64,000 nt of DNA from NCBI GenBank assembly GCA_013001885.1, contig JABDLD010000016.1, positions 18,371 to 82,370 of the forward strand. Direction: 5' to 3'. The position numbers and the translations under genes were made by a program. This document shows, one piece after another, positions 1-9,069 of the stretch. The DNA comes from Lysobacterales bacterium. Its GTDB lineage: Bacteria > Pseudomonadota > Gammaproteobacteria > Xanthomonadales > SZUA-36. Position 1 is the first letter of the stretch, and every line of letters starts with the position of its first letter. The notes beneath the pieces were generated by a model, which was not told where the DNA came from, made no database searches, and worked only from the letters and a program-made list of their open reading frames with translations.

Positions 1-1712
1 AGCCGGTCTGAGAGCGCCTTAATCTTACTGCGGGATACCGTGGTGTCGACGTCACAGGGCCCGTCCACGTGGTCAAAATCATGCCAGTCGGCCGCGTATT
101 CGTTGGTGCGCGGCTCTGTCTCCACATCGGCCACCTGGTCGCCGCGGTCGAGGTGCTCGCGGTATTCGTCCATCAGCTGCTGCGCCGTGTGCCCGTCGAT
201 CAAACCGCGCTCGAGCAGATAGTCGGCATATTTTTGCCGGGTAGTGTGCATGCTGCGGATTTTCTTGTACATCAACGGCTGCGTGACCGCAGGCTCGTCC
301 GCTTCGTTATGCCCGTGGCGGCGGTAACAGACCAGGTCAATCACCACGTCCCGTTTGAACCGCAGGCGGAAATCGCAGGCAATCTTCATCACGTGATGGA
401 CCGCTTCCGGGTCGTCTGCGTTCACGTGAAAAATCGGCGCGTGAACCATTTTTGCGATCGTCGTGCAATACAGCGTGGAACGCAAATCGTCCGGATTGCT
501 GGTGGTGAATCCAATCTGGTTATTGACTACGATGTGCAACGTTCCGCCTACGGCGAAACCGCGAATCTCCGACATCTGGAACAGCTCCATGATCACGCCC
601 TGGCCGGAGAACGAAGCGTCGCCGTGAATCAGGATCGGCATCACCTTGTCGTGATTGTGGTCCTTGCGCCGGACCTGGCGCGCACGGGCAGAACCCAGCA
701 CCACCGGATCGACAATTTCGAGATGGGAGGGGTTGAACGCCATGGCCATGTGCAACGGGCCGCCGGGTGTCTGGATGTCGGAAGCGAAACCCAGGTGGTA
801 TTTCACGTCGCCGGAATGCAACGGGTTCTGTTCTTTCAGATTGCCCTCAAATTCAGCGAACAGCATCGCGGGCGACTTACCCAGGATATTGACCAGCACA
901 TTGAGGCGCCCGCGGTGGGCCATCCCCATGACAACTTCTTCCACGCCCTGGCCGCCTGCGTGAAGCATGGTTTCATGCAGCAGCGGGATCAGGCTGTCAC
1001 CGCCCTCCAGGGAAAACCGCTTTTGTCCTACGTAGCGCGTGTGCAGATATTTTTCCAGGCCCTCGGCAGCGGTCAGCATGTCGAGAATTCTGAGCCGCTC
1101 CGGATCCGTCACGTCATAGTGACCCTGGCCGGTCTCCAGCCGTTCCTGCAGCCAGCGGCGTTTGGACGTGTCGCTGATGTGTACTGATTCGACGCCGATG
1201 CTGCCGCAGTAGACACGCTCGCACAATTCGATAATGTCCCGCAGTTTCATCCTGCTGGGCGCAAACAGCGAGGCCGTATCGAATTCACGATCGAGATCGG
1301 TAACGTCCAGCCCCTGGAATGCTGGATCCAGGTCCGGCACGGGGAGGTGATGTGGCTCGCCGAGCGGATTCAGATTGGCGGCTTCATGCCCGCGAATCCG
1401 GTACGCAGTGATCAGCTTGACGACACTGGCTTCCCTGTGATCGGAAATCTCGGTGTCGGTGGAAACGGCCTGGCGAAGTTGTCCCAGTTGCCTGAATTTT
1501 TCCTGGATGTCGAGGTGGCCGGTTTCCGGCCCTCCGCCGTTGCGAAGCCCGGTAAAAACCTCGGCCCACTGCCGGGGTACGCTGCTTTCATCCTCGAGCC
1601 AGTCTTCATACCAGGCCTCGATAAGGGAGGCGTTGCTGCCGGAGAGATGGGATGAGTTATACAGATCTTCTAGCTTACGATTCACTGGAGGTTCGCCAAC
1701 GCAAACCACCAT
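1..1712 (-). CDS. sucA: 2-oxoglutarate dehydrogenase E1 component (3' end beyond window)
   Basis: E1 subunit of the 2-oxoglutarate dehydrogenase complex: thiamine-diphosphate-dependent decarboxylation of 2-oxoglutarate and transfer of the succinyl group to SucB in the TCA cycle. Read on the minus strand, the N-terminus carries SSHLSGSNASLIEAWYEDWL, the usual SucA start, and later VVMGMAHRGRLNVLVNILGK and VVIDLVCYRRHGHNEADEP, both E1 active-site regions. About 570 residues are present; the gene leaves the window at base 1. Two starts are possible: ATG at 1712, which overlaps the roxA stop (TAATG, suggesting coupling), or GTG at 1685, which gives the N-terminal length seen in E. coli. Neither has a strong ribosome binding site. 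The missing part should be followed by sucB. Identity is certain; the start is not. Confidence 0.95.
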   Translation of the reverse strand, partial: MVVCVGEPPVNRKLEDLYNSSHLSGSNASLIEAWYEDWLEDESSVPRQWAEVFTGLRNGGGPETGHLDIQEKFRQLGQLRQAVSTDTEISDHREASVVKLITAYRIRGHEAANLNPLGEPHHLPVPDLDPAFQGLDVTDLDREFDTASLFAPSRMKLRDIIELCERVYCGSIGVESVHISDTSKRRWLQERLETGQGHYDVTDPERLRILDMLTAAEGLEKYLHTRYVGQKRFSLEGGDSLIPLLHETMLHAGGQGVEEVVMGMAHRGRLNVLVNILGKSPAMLFAEFEGNLKEQNPLHSGDVKYHLGFASDIQTPGGPLHMAMAFNPSHLEIVDPVVLGSARARQVRRKDHNHDKVMPILIHGDASFSGQGVIMELFQMSEIRGFAVGGTLHIVVNNQIGFTTSNPDDLRSTLYCTTIAKMVHAPIFHVNADDPEAVHHVMKIACDFRLRFKRDVVIDLVCYRRHGHNEADEPAVTQPLMYKKIRSMHTTRQKYADYLLERGLIDGHTAQQLMDEYREHLDRGDQVADVETEPRTNEYAADWHDFDHVDGPCDVDTTVSRSKIKALSDR

Positions 1713-2848
1713 TATAACGGTTCAAAATAGAGATGTCCCTGATTCAATAGCGCGCATAGAAGTTCGTTTTCCGCAGCCGGAAGGCCAGCCTTTATGCTTG
1801 CCAAACGTTTGCGGTCGCACAGTGTCGCCGCGAATTCAACCGAGCATCGGTATTCTGAACCGGCCGCAAACAGACTTGCGTCGGAATACGATTCGATCCA
1901 GAGCAGCCGGGTCCACGGGTTATGCCGCAGAATTTGCCCGGCGTTCAGTGATCTTTCAATGGAGGCTGCATCCACCCGTTTGTCGGGGCCAGCGGGTTCA
2001 TGGGCAAGACGGTAGCGGGAAAGGAAGCTGCCGAGAAATGACGAGAACTGCTGCAGGTCCATTGCCTCGGAAAACAGCAGTTCCCTGAACCCCTGGATTG
2101 CGCTGGCTTCAACTTGCCCCGGGTAAGGATCCGGTTGCAGAATCGGATCACGGTAGCGGTTGTCCCCGCCCTCGCCTGAAGCCAGCCACTCTCCCAGCGA
2201 CTGGTAAAGATCGGCTTTGCCGGGTGCACGCATCCCGATAGACCAGGTCATGCACGGACCCTGCGCCACGCCGTGATGCGCCACTCCCGGCGGCAAATAA
2301 AGCAAGTCACCCGGTTGCAGCAACCACTCCTGCTGCGGAACAAACTCGCGCAGGACATTCAGTTCGCAGTCGGGCAGCAGCGCACCGTTGAACAATTCCG
2401 CGATTTCCCAGCGCCGGGTGCCGTCGGCCTGCAGAAGAAATACGTCGTACTGATCCACATGCGGCCCGACCGATCCGCCCGGGCCGGCAACGCTGACCAT
2501 CAGATCATCGATCCGCCAGCTCGGAAGAAAGGCAAACTGGTCCAGCAGCGTCTGCAGCGGCGGATAGTGTTTTTCGACATCCTGAACCAGCAGGGTCCAG
2601 TGGTCCTGTGGCAGTACCCTGAAGTCTTCCTCGGCGAACGGACCATACTTCAGTTGCCAATTGTGTTCGGGGTACTCTCCGGTGATCAACCGGGCTTCCG
2701 CCAACTCATCGCAGGCCAGGCCGGCAATGTCGTTTGCATCCAGATCCGGAATGAAATTCGGCAAAGCCTGGCGCAACAGCAGCGGTTTTTTCTGCCAGTA
2801 TTCAGCCAGAAACTGATCCGGGCTCAACGGGCTGTTGTCGAAAATCAT
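1712..2848 (-). CDS. roxA: ribosomal protein uL16 arginine hydroxylase (cupin/JmjC)
   Basis: Fe(II)/2-oxoglutarate-dependent oxygenase of the YcfD/RoxA family, which hydroxylates an arginine of ribosomal protein L16. The 378-residue length fits the family. The iron ligands are visible as GPHVDQYDVFLLQ (HxD) and PPGVAHHGVA (distal His), within a JmjC-like cupin core at about residues 90-210, followed by the C-terminal winged-helix-like part. It starts 7 bases after the purB stop, the same purB-roxA order as in E. coli and many gammaproteobacteria, so the two are probably cotranscribed. Its stop codon overlaps a possible sucA start. Its co-substrate, 2-oxoglutarate, is also the substrate of the SucA product downstream; whether that is more than chance is not known. 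Confidence 0.9.
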   Translation of the reverse strand: MIFDNSPLSPDQFLAEYWQKKPLLLRQALPNFIPDLDANDIAGLACDELAEARLITGEYPEHNWQLKYGPFAEEDFRVLPQDHWTLLVQDVEKHYPPLQTLLDQFAFLPSWRIDDLMVSVAGPGGSVGPHVDQYDVFLLQADGTRRWEIAELFNGALLPDCELNVLREFVPQQEWLLQPGDLLYLPPGVAHHGVAQGPCMTWSIGMRAPGKADLYQSLGEWLASGEGGDNRYRDPILQPDPYPGQVEASAIQGFRELLFSEAMDLQQFSSFLGSFLSRYRLAHEPAGPDKRVDAASIERSLNAGQILRHNPWTRLLWIESYSDASLFAAGSEYRCSVEFAATLCDRKRLASIKAGLPAAENELLCALLNQGHLYFEPL

Positions 2849-2855
2849 GGGGCGG

Positions 2856-4265
<1,410 letters not shown>

Positions 4266-4278
4266 TCACTGTTTGTGA

Positions 4279-4306
4279 TTCACTCCAACACGCAGTCCGA
4301 TATAAT
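4279..4306 (+). promoter_or_regulatory. candidate sigma-70 promoter of fumC
   Basis: TTCACT (4279-4284), a 16-base spacer and a perfect TATAAT (4301-4306) lie about 40 bases before the fumC ATG. Transcription would start near 4313, leaving a short leader with GGAG as ribosome binding site. Judged by eye; the -10 box is good and the -35 box fair (4 of 6). Confidence 0.45.
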
Positions 4307-4345
4307 TGAGCGATCACCTGTCATTCACGAAGTTCGGAGCAAAAA

Positions 4346-5740
4346 ATGGTAGCCGAGTACAGGACAGAGCAGGACAGCATGGGGGAGCTCCAGGTTCCGG
4401 CGGACGCGTTGTGGGGCGCCCAAACCCAGCGGGCGGTGGAAAATTTTCCAGTCAGCGGGATCAGGATGCCGCGAGAATTCATCCGGGCGCTGGGGCTGAT
4501 CAAGCAGGCCGCCGCGATGGCGAACCTCGAACTGGGTCTGATCGACGAACAGAAAGCGGCGGCGATAATCAATGCGGCCCGAACCGTTGCCTCCGGCGCC
4601 GTCGACGCGCATTTTCCGGTCGATGTTTTCCAAACGGGTTCCGGTACGTCGTCCAACATGAATGCCAACGAGGTGATTGCCCGCCTGGCGGCGCAGGAGA
4701 CCGGCCTGGAGGTGCACCCCAACGACGATGTCAACATGGGCCAGAGCTCCAACGATGTGGTCCCTGCCGCCATCCAGGTCAGTGCGGCCCTGTTGGCCAG
4801 GGGCAAACTGATCCCGTCTCTACTCCACCTGGCGGAAACCCTTGACATCAAGTCAGAGGAACTCGAGACCGTCGTCAAGACAGGCCGGACACACCTGATG
4901 GATGCAATGCCCGTCACGTTCGGACAGGAACTGGCCTGTTGGTCACAGCAGGTGCATTCCAATATCAAGCGGATCAAAGGGGCCCTGAAGCGGGTCAGGA
5001 AACTCCCGCTGGGCGGCACGGCGGTGGGAACCGGGATCAACACGCACCCGGAGTTCGGGCCGCGGGCGGTCGCGGCTCTGCAGCGCCTGACTCACGTCAA
5101 GTTCAAGTCAGCCGGCAATTATTTCGAGGGCATCAGTACGCAGGACAACGCGGTGGAGCTCTCTGGGCAGCTCAAGACCCTGGCATGCAGCTTGATGAAA
5201 ATCTCGAATGATCTGCGGCTGATGAACTCCGGGCCGCTGGCGGGATTTGGCGAAATTTCATTACCTGAACTGCAGCCGGGTTCATCGATCATGCCCGGCA
5301 AGGTCAATCCTGTTGTGCCCGAAGCCGTCTGCATGGTGTGTGCACAGGTTATCGGGAATGATTCGGCCATCACCGTCGCAGGGCAATCGGGCTTGTTTCA
5401 GTTGAACGTCATGCTGCCCGTGGTGGCTTTAAACCTGTTGCAAAGTCTGGAGATCCTGTCGGCGGGCAGCGATATTCTCGCAGACAAGGCGGTTGCGGGT
5501 TTCGTCGTGCGGGAACAGCACATCATGAAGGCGCTGGAACGCAATCCCATTCTGGTAACGGCGCTGAATCCCGTGATCGGCTACGAGCGGGGCGCGGAGA
5601 CGGCGAAGCAGGCCTATCTCGAAGAACGGCCGATCAAAGATGTCGCACTGGAGACCACCGACCTTTCCGCCAAGAAGCTGAAGCGCCTGCTCGATCCGCT
5701 GGAGTTGACCAAGGGCGGAATCAAGACAACGAAGAAGTGA
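4346..5740 (+). CDS. fumC: class II fumarate hydratase
   Basis: Oxygen-stable, iron-independent fumarase that converts fumarate to L-malate in the TCA cycle. 464 residues, normal for FumC homotetramers. It shows the N-terminal DSMGELQVPADALWGAQTQR, the GSGTSSNMNANEV substrate loop at about residues 96-108, the TGRTHLMDAMPVT catalytic His region near residue 180, and the signature GSSIMPGKVNPV near residue 312. A GGAG ribosome binding site precedes the ATG. Adjacent carbonic anhydrase follows on the same strand after 17 bases. The aspartase relative is excluded because the FumC-type HLMDAMP segment is present. FumC and the divergently encoded PurB belong to the same superfamily. Confidence 0.96.
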   Translation: MVAEYRTEQDSMGELQVPADALWGAQTQRAVENFPVSGIRMPREFIRALGLIKQAAAMANLELGLIDEQKAAAIINAARTVASGAVDAHFPVDVFQTGSGTSSNMNANEVIARLAAQETGLEVHPNDDVNMGQSSNDVVPAAIQVSAALLARGKLIPSLLHLAETLDIKSEELETVVKTGRTHLMDAMPVTFGQELACWSQQVHSNIKRIKGALKRVRKLPLGGTAVGTGINTHPEFGPRAVAALQRLTHVKFKSAGNYFEGISTQDNAVELSGQLKTLACSLMKISNDLRLMNSGPLAGFGEISLPELQPGSSIMPGKVNPVVPEAVCMVCAQVIGNDSAITVAGQSGLFQLNVMLPVVALNLLQSLEILSAGSDILADKAVAGFVVREQHIMKALERNPILVTALNPVIGYERGAETAKQAYLEERPIKDVALETTDLSAKKLKRLLDPLELTKGGIKTTKK

Positions 5741-5757
5741 GCAGGAGTCAGACATTG

Positions 5758-6522
5758 ATGCAATACACACCTAAATACGGGATCTGCAGGCTCGCAGTCA
5801 CGCTGGTGCTCCTTGGCTTCTGCCCAGCGATAGCTGCCGATGCCGAGAGCAAGTGGAGTTACAGCGGAAAGACTGGACCGGAACACTGGGGCGAATTGTC
5901 CGCAGAATTTGAAATGTGCACTGACGGCAAAAACCAGTCTCCGATCGATTTGACCGCCGCGGTAGATACCGAACAGCCTGAATTGGTATTCCGCTACCAG
6001 GGTACACCGCTGAGGGAAATCAACAATGGCCACACCATCATGCTCCCGGTAGAAACCGGCAGTTACCTCGAGATCCCCGACTGGGGTAAGCGTTATCAGT
6101 TGGTCCAGGCCCATTTTCATAGCCCCAGCGAACACACGATTGACGGCGAACATTTTGCTATGGAGATTCACCTGGTGCATCAGGGCGAGGACGGCGGCCT
6201 TGCAGTCGTTGGCATCCTGATGAACGAGGGCGAGGAAAATACGATGTTGCACGACGTCTGGGCGTTCATGCCGGATCAAGTGGGCGCTGAAACCCAAGCC
6301 CCGGTGCGGGTTTTTAATGCAGGCGTGCTGAGGCCCACGAGGAATTATTTCAGCTATAACGGCTCCCTGACTACGCCGCCCTGTTCTGAAGGGATTCGCT
6401 GGATGGTTCTGCAGGAACATACGACCGCCTCGGCGGAGCAAATTGCCCGCTTTCAGCAGCGCGTCGGCACGATCACCAACCGGCCGGTGCAGCCGGTTAA
6501 CGCCAGGAATATTTTGTATTAA
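5758..6522 (+). CDS. alpha-type carbonic anhydrase, periplasmic
   Basis: Zinc enzyme interconverting CO2 and bicarbonate. The chosen ATG has AGGAG 10 bases upstream and gives 254 residues with a signal peptide (AVTLVLLGFCPAIAADA) cleaved after about residue 26, so the enzyme is exported; an in-frame GTG at 5737 overlaps the fumC stop and is less likely. The alpha-class core is clear: WGELSAEFEMCTDGKNQSPI, zinc ligands in QAHFHSPSEH and EIHLVHQG, and the C-terminal YNGSLTTPPCSEGIRWMV. Two cysteines (in FEMCTDG and TPPCSEG) could form the usual periplasmic disulfide. It may supply bicarbonate or help balance periplasmic pH. Its stop codon overlaps the stop of the convergent ABC permease gene by 4 bases. 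Confidence 0.92.
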   Translation: MQYTPKYGICRLAVTLVLLGFCPAIAADAESKWSYSGKTGPEHWGELSAEFEMCTDGKNQSPIDLTAAVDTEQPELVFRYQGTPLREINNGHTIMLPVETGSYLEIPDWGKRYQLVQAHFHSPSEHTIDGEHFAMEIHLVHQGEDGGLAVVGILMNEGEENTMLHDVWAFMPDQVGAETQAPVRVFNAGVLRPTRNYFSYNGSLTTPPCSEGIRWMVLQEHTTASAEQIARFQQRVGTITNRPVQPVNARNILY

Positions 6523-7466
6523 CTCTCGGTGGCCCGGTGCCGGAACCACAGCGCTCCGGCCAGGAACACCGCGGCGACAATCAGTCCGCCCAGCATCTGG
6601 ACCGAGAACAGCCGGTCAAGGATATTCATCAGGCTTACCGCGTGGTCGAAATCATCGGTCAGCGGCCCGCCCAGGGCCAGTGTGCCCTCGCCGTCATGCA
6701 CCTGAACGGTGAGAATGGCGGGGCTGTTAGCTACCCATTTTCCGATCAGTCCAAACAGGCTGGCGTTGAACGTAAACGTCTCGAGAAACCGGATCCAGAC
6801 CTGCAGGATGGCGAACACCACCGGCGGCAGTACGGCGAACAGCAGCGGAATACGCGGTGCAAACGACGAGACCAGCAACAGCCAGCCATACATCGGCAGG
6901 AACCAGATGGACGACGCCAGGTAACTGACCAGCAACATGGACCAGGCCTCGAACGGATTGATCACCGACAGGAACAGGGTCCAGGGGTTTTCGCCGACTG
7001 AAATGACCATCAGCGAGGCAATAATTGCCATGATGATCTGGGTCAGCACAATCACGATCCAGAACATCAGGGGTGCGAGAAACATCGCGGTCAGCAGTTT
7101 CGAGGCGATGGTCAGGGTGTCACTGGCAGGCAGTGATTTCCAGAACAGGATACTGCGGTCCTTGCGGTCGTCATAAAGCGCCCCCAGCAGGTAGAAAAAC
7201 ACGACGAATGCAAGCACGATGGTGAAGAAAAGCGAGCTGCCCAGCAGAACTTCAAGACCGTGGGTAGAGCGGAACTCGGTCGGTTGCTCGGCCAGCAGGC
7301 GGATGGCCTCCCTGAAGGTGTACATCTCGTTGTCAAAATGTGCGGTGGTGAAGATCGACATCAACAGGAACGCGATGTAAATACCGCCGATGACAAGGGG
7401 GGTGGTACGGAATGCCCCCTTGTTTTCCCAGTATTCGCGGCGTATCAGGGCGAAAAGGCGGTTCAT
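6519..7466 (-). CDS. ABC-2 type transporter permease
   Basis: Membrane component of an ABC exporter, 315 residues. Begins MNRLFALIRREYWENKGAFR, a cytoplasmic amphipathic entry typical of ABC-2 permeases, followed by TM1 (PLVIGGIYIAFLLMSIF), a long extracytoplasmic loop, and about five further hydrophobic segments (for example SLFFTIVLAFVVFFYLLGAL and GLIVAAVFLAGALWF). Its ATG overlaps the stop of the ATPase gene (ATGA), so the two are translationally coupled. It is the last gene of a small-protein/GntR/ATPase/permease operon like B. subtilis ytrA-type units, which respond to envelope stress or cell-wall-active compounds in other bacteria. Substrate unknown. Confidence 0.85.
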   Translation of the reverse strand: MNRLFALIRREYWENKGAFRTTPLVIGGIYIAFLLMSIFTTAHFDNEMYTFREAIRLLAEQPTEFRSTHGLEVLLGSSLFFTIVLAFVVFFYLLGALYDDRKDRSILFWKSLPASDTLTIASKLLTAMFLAPLMFWIVIVLTQIIMAIIASLMVISVGENPWTLFLSVINPFEAWSMLLVSYLASSIWFLPMYGWLLLVSSFAPRIPLLFAVLPPVVFAILQVWIRFLETFTFNASLFGLIGKWVANSPAILTVQVHDGEGTLALGGPLTDDFDHAVSLMNILDRLFSVQMLGGLIVAAVFLAGALWFRHRATES

Positions 7467-8320
7467 GACTGGCCTCCTTTCATCGTGGCCACAAACAGGT
7501 CGGCGACGCTGGGGGTGTGGATTTCCCCCAATTCGGTCAGTTGCTGCCGCTCAACACTGTCGTACAGAAATATGTGTCTTCCGAACAGTTCGCGTTCGTA
7601 CAGTGGCTTGAGAGATCTGGCCTGTTCGGCCCGTTCCGGTTTGACCATCAGTTCGGTGTAACGCTGCTCCACGTCCTCCATCGTAGTGTTGAGTGCAATT
7701 CTTCCGTCCTGGATGAAAATCAGGTCGGTCAGAATGTGTTCTACTTCCTCTACCTGGTGTGTTGTGATCAATATCGTGCGCTGCTCGTCGAAGTAGTCAT
7801 TGAGCAGGCTGCTGTAGAACTGTTTGCGGTAAAGGATGTCGAGCCCGAGAGTTGGCTCGTCCAGAACCAGCAGTCGTGCGTCTATGGCCATGACCAGTGC
7901 CAGGTGCAACTGTGCAACCATGCCCTTGGACAGTTGCTTCACCTTGTGTTCCAGCGTGACCTTCGTTTGTGCAAGGTAGGCCATACAGGTGTCTCGTGAG
8001 AATCCGGAATGGACTTTTTCGGTCACGTCGAGCAGTTGCTTCACCTTGATCCAGCGGGGCAGTACGGCCACGTCGGCAATGAAGCAAACGTCTTCCATCA
8101 ACGCGGCCCGGTCCCGCGACGGATTTTTTCCCATTACGGTCAACTCGCCATCGAAAGTAGCCAGCCCAAGAATCGCTTTGAGGGCTGATGTCTTGCCGGC
8201 GCCGTTGGGTCCGATCAGCCCCACAATCCGGCCGGGCGGAATTTCCAGGTCGATGTGGTCAACTGCAATCGTGCGGCCGTAACGTTTGGTCAGCCCGCGT
8301 GCGGAAATGATGGAGGTCAT
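7463..8320 (-). CDS. ABC transporter ATP-binding protein
   Basis: Nucleotide-binding subunit (285 residues) for the downstream permease. Walker A is GPNGAGKTS at about residues 38-46; the signature-like motif is QLSKGMVAQLHLALVMA, with LSKGM in place of the usual LSGGQ, a change common in ABC-2 exporter ATPases; Walker B is ARLLVLDEPTLGLD; the switch His lies in ILITTHQVEEVE. The C-terminal 70 residues after this form a tail often seen in GntR-linked exporters. It overlaps gntR by one base (TGATG) and the permease gene by four. Function as a drug, peptide or lipid exporter is inferred from family and operon only. Confidence 0.9.
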   Translation of the reverse strand: MTSIISARGLTKRYGRTIAVDHIDLEIPPGRIVGLIGPNGAGKTSALKAILGLATFDGELTVMGKNPSRDRAALMEDVCFIADVAVLPRWIKVKQLLDVTEKVHSGFSRDTCMAYLAQTKVTLEHKVKQLSKGMVAQLHLALVMAIDARLLVLDEPTLGLDILYRKQFYSSLLNDYFDEQRTILITTHQVEEVEHILTDLIFIQDGRIALNTTMEDVEQRYTELMVKPERAEQARSLKPLYERELFGRHIFLYDSVERQQLTELGEIHTPSVADLFVATMKGGQS

Positions 8321-8691
8321 CAGCTATCGCTCTCTTTTTTAACGGCTGTTTTGATCAGGTCATCCAGGTCCAGGCCCAGTTGCTCTATACGGCTTACCAT
8401 CGCGGGCCATTCTTCTTCCAGAAATTTGGTTCGCTCCGATGCCACCAGGCTCTTGCGCGCACCCTCGCAAACGAACATGCCCAGGCCGCGGCGTTTCTCT
8501 ACCAGCCCTTCATCGACCAGAGCCTGGTAGGACTTGGACACGGTGATCGGGTTCAGGTGGAACTCGGAGGCAACGGTCCGCACGGAGGGCAGCGCTTCGC
8601 CTTCAGCCAGAGTGCCGTCGAGAATCATCGCGACAGTCTTTTCCTTCAGTTGCCAGTAGATGGGCTGGCTGTCGTTCCAATGTGTAGACAT
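8320..8691 (-). CDS. GntR-family regulator, YtrA subfamily
   Basis: Transcription repressor of 123 residues: a winged helix-turn-helix at about residues 10-78 (LAEGEALPSVRTVASEFHLN and PITVSKSYQALVDEGLVEKR are the core) and a short tail of some 45 residues with coiled potential (LEEEWPAMVSRIEQLGLDLD). The lack of a large effector domain is the mark of the YtrA subfamily, whose members usually control adjacent ABC exporter genes. Here the ATPase gene overlaps it by one base, and an excellent palindrome of YtrA type sits at the operon promoter (9009-9030). The effector is unknown. Confidence 0.9.
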   Translation of the reverse strand: MSTHWNDSQPIYWQLKEKTVAMILDGTLAEGEALPSVRTVASEFHLNPITVSKSYQALVDEGLVEKRRGLGMFVCEGARKSLVASERTKFLEEEWPAMVSRIEQLGLDLDDLIKTAVKKESDS

Positions 8692-8714
8692 GAGTGCGGT
8701 TCTGTTCCGGGCTG

Positions 8715-8969
8715 TCAGTGATTAGGGAAAAGGAAAAAGCTGACTTTGAATCGCTTGGTCTTTTTTGCCCTGGCGCTGTGTCCGGTCGCGAGAGTGGCTT
8801 GCGCTGGTTCAACCGTCTTCGTTGCGGCGGTTGTCTGCGCGTCGGCAGCTACGGGAGCCATTGCCTGGTTGCCGGCGCCCGCCAGCGAGGTAACGACCAG
8901 CAAGATGGCTGCATAGGCCGCCATGCGGTTTGGGATTCTGTAGGTGTACGGCTTTTTTAATCGCAACAT
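8715..8969 (-). CDS. small exported or membrane-anchored protein, unknown function
   Basis: 84-residue reading frame at the head of the GntR-ABC operon, 23 bases before gntR and the first ATG after the promoter. A basic N-terminus (LRLKKPYTYRIPNR) is followed by a hydrophobic segment (MAAYAAILLVVTSLAGAGNQ) and an alanine/threonine-rich part with a possible signal-peptidase site near AMA-PV; the end is basic (ARAKKTKRFK). I do not recognise the family. The position between operator and gntR, and the convincing signal-like N-terminus, argue that it is real. It could be a peptide linked to the transporter, an accessory membrane protein, or a chance frame within a long leader. Confidence 0.5.
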   Translation of the reverse strand: MLRLKKPYTYRIPNRMAAYAAILLVVTSLAGAGNQAMAPVAADAQTTAATKTVEPAQATLATGHSARAKKTKRFKVSFFLFPNH

Positions 8970-9008
8970 GATCTTTTTCCGATGAAGGTTTTGTTCCGAA
9001 ATTGATTA

Positions 9009-9030
9009 GTGTTGTAGTGAAGTATAACAC
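9009..9030 (-). promoter_or_regulatory. YtrA/GntR-type operator over the operon promoter
   Basis: Palindrome with arms GTGTTGTA (9009-9016) and TATAACAC (9023-9030), 7 of 8 pairs, separated by 6 bases. This is the layout known for YtrA-subfamily operators (GTGT...ACAC with inner TA steps). On the minus strand it contains a good -10 box, TATACT (9021-9026); a weak -35, TTGCAT, lies 16 bases upstream. Binding of the GntR protein here would block transcription of its own operon. Confidence 0.6.
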
Positions 9031-9069
9031 CATAACCGAAAAATGCAACCCTTTAGAGCAAAAATTCGC

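Noticed and set aside
69..1187. Long open frame of 372 residues on the plus strand
   Set aside because: It is antisense to sucA, whose minus-strand translation is a clear E1 protein; the plus frame has the low-complexity look of a shadow.
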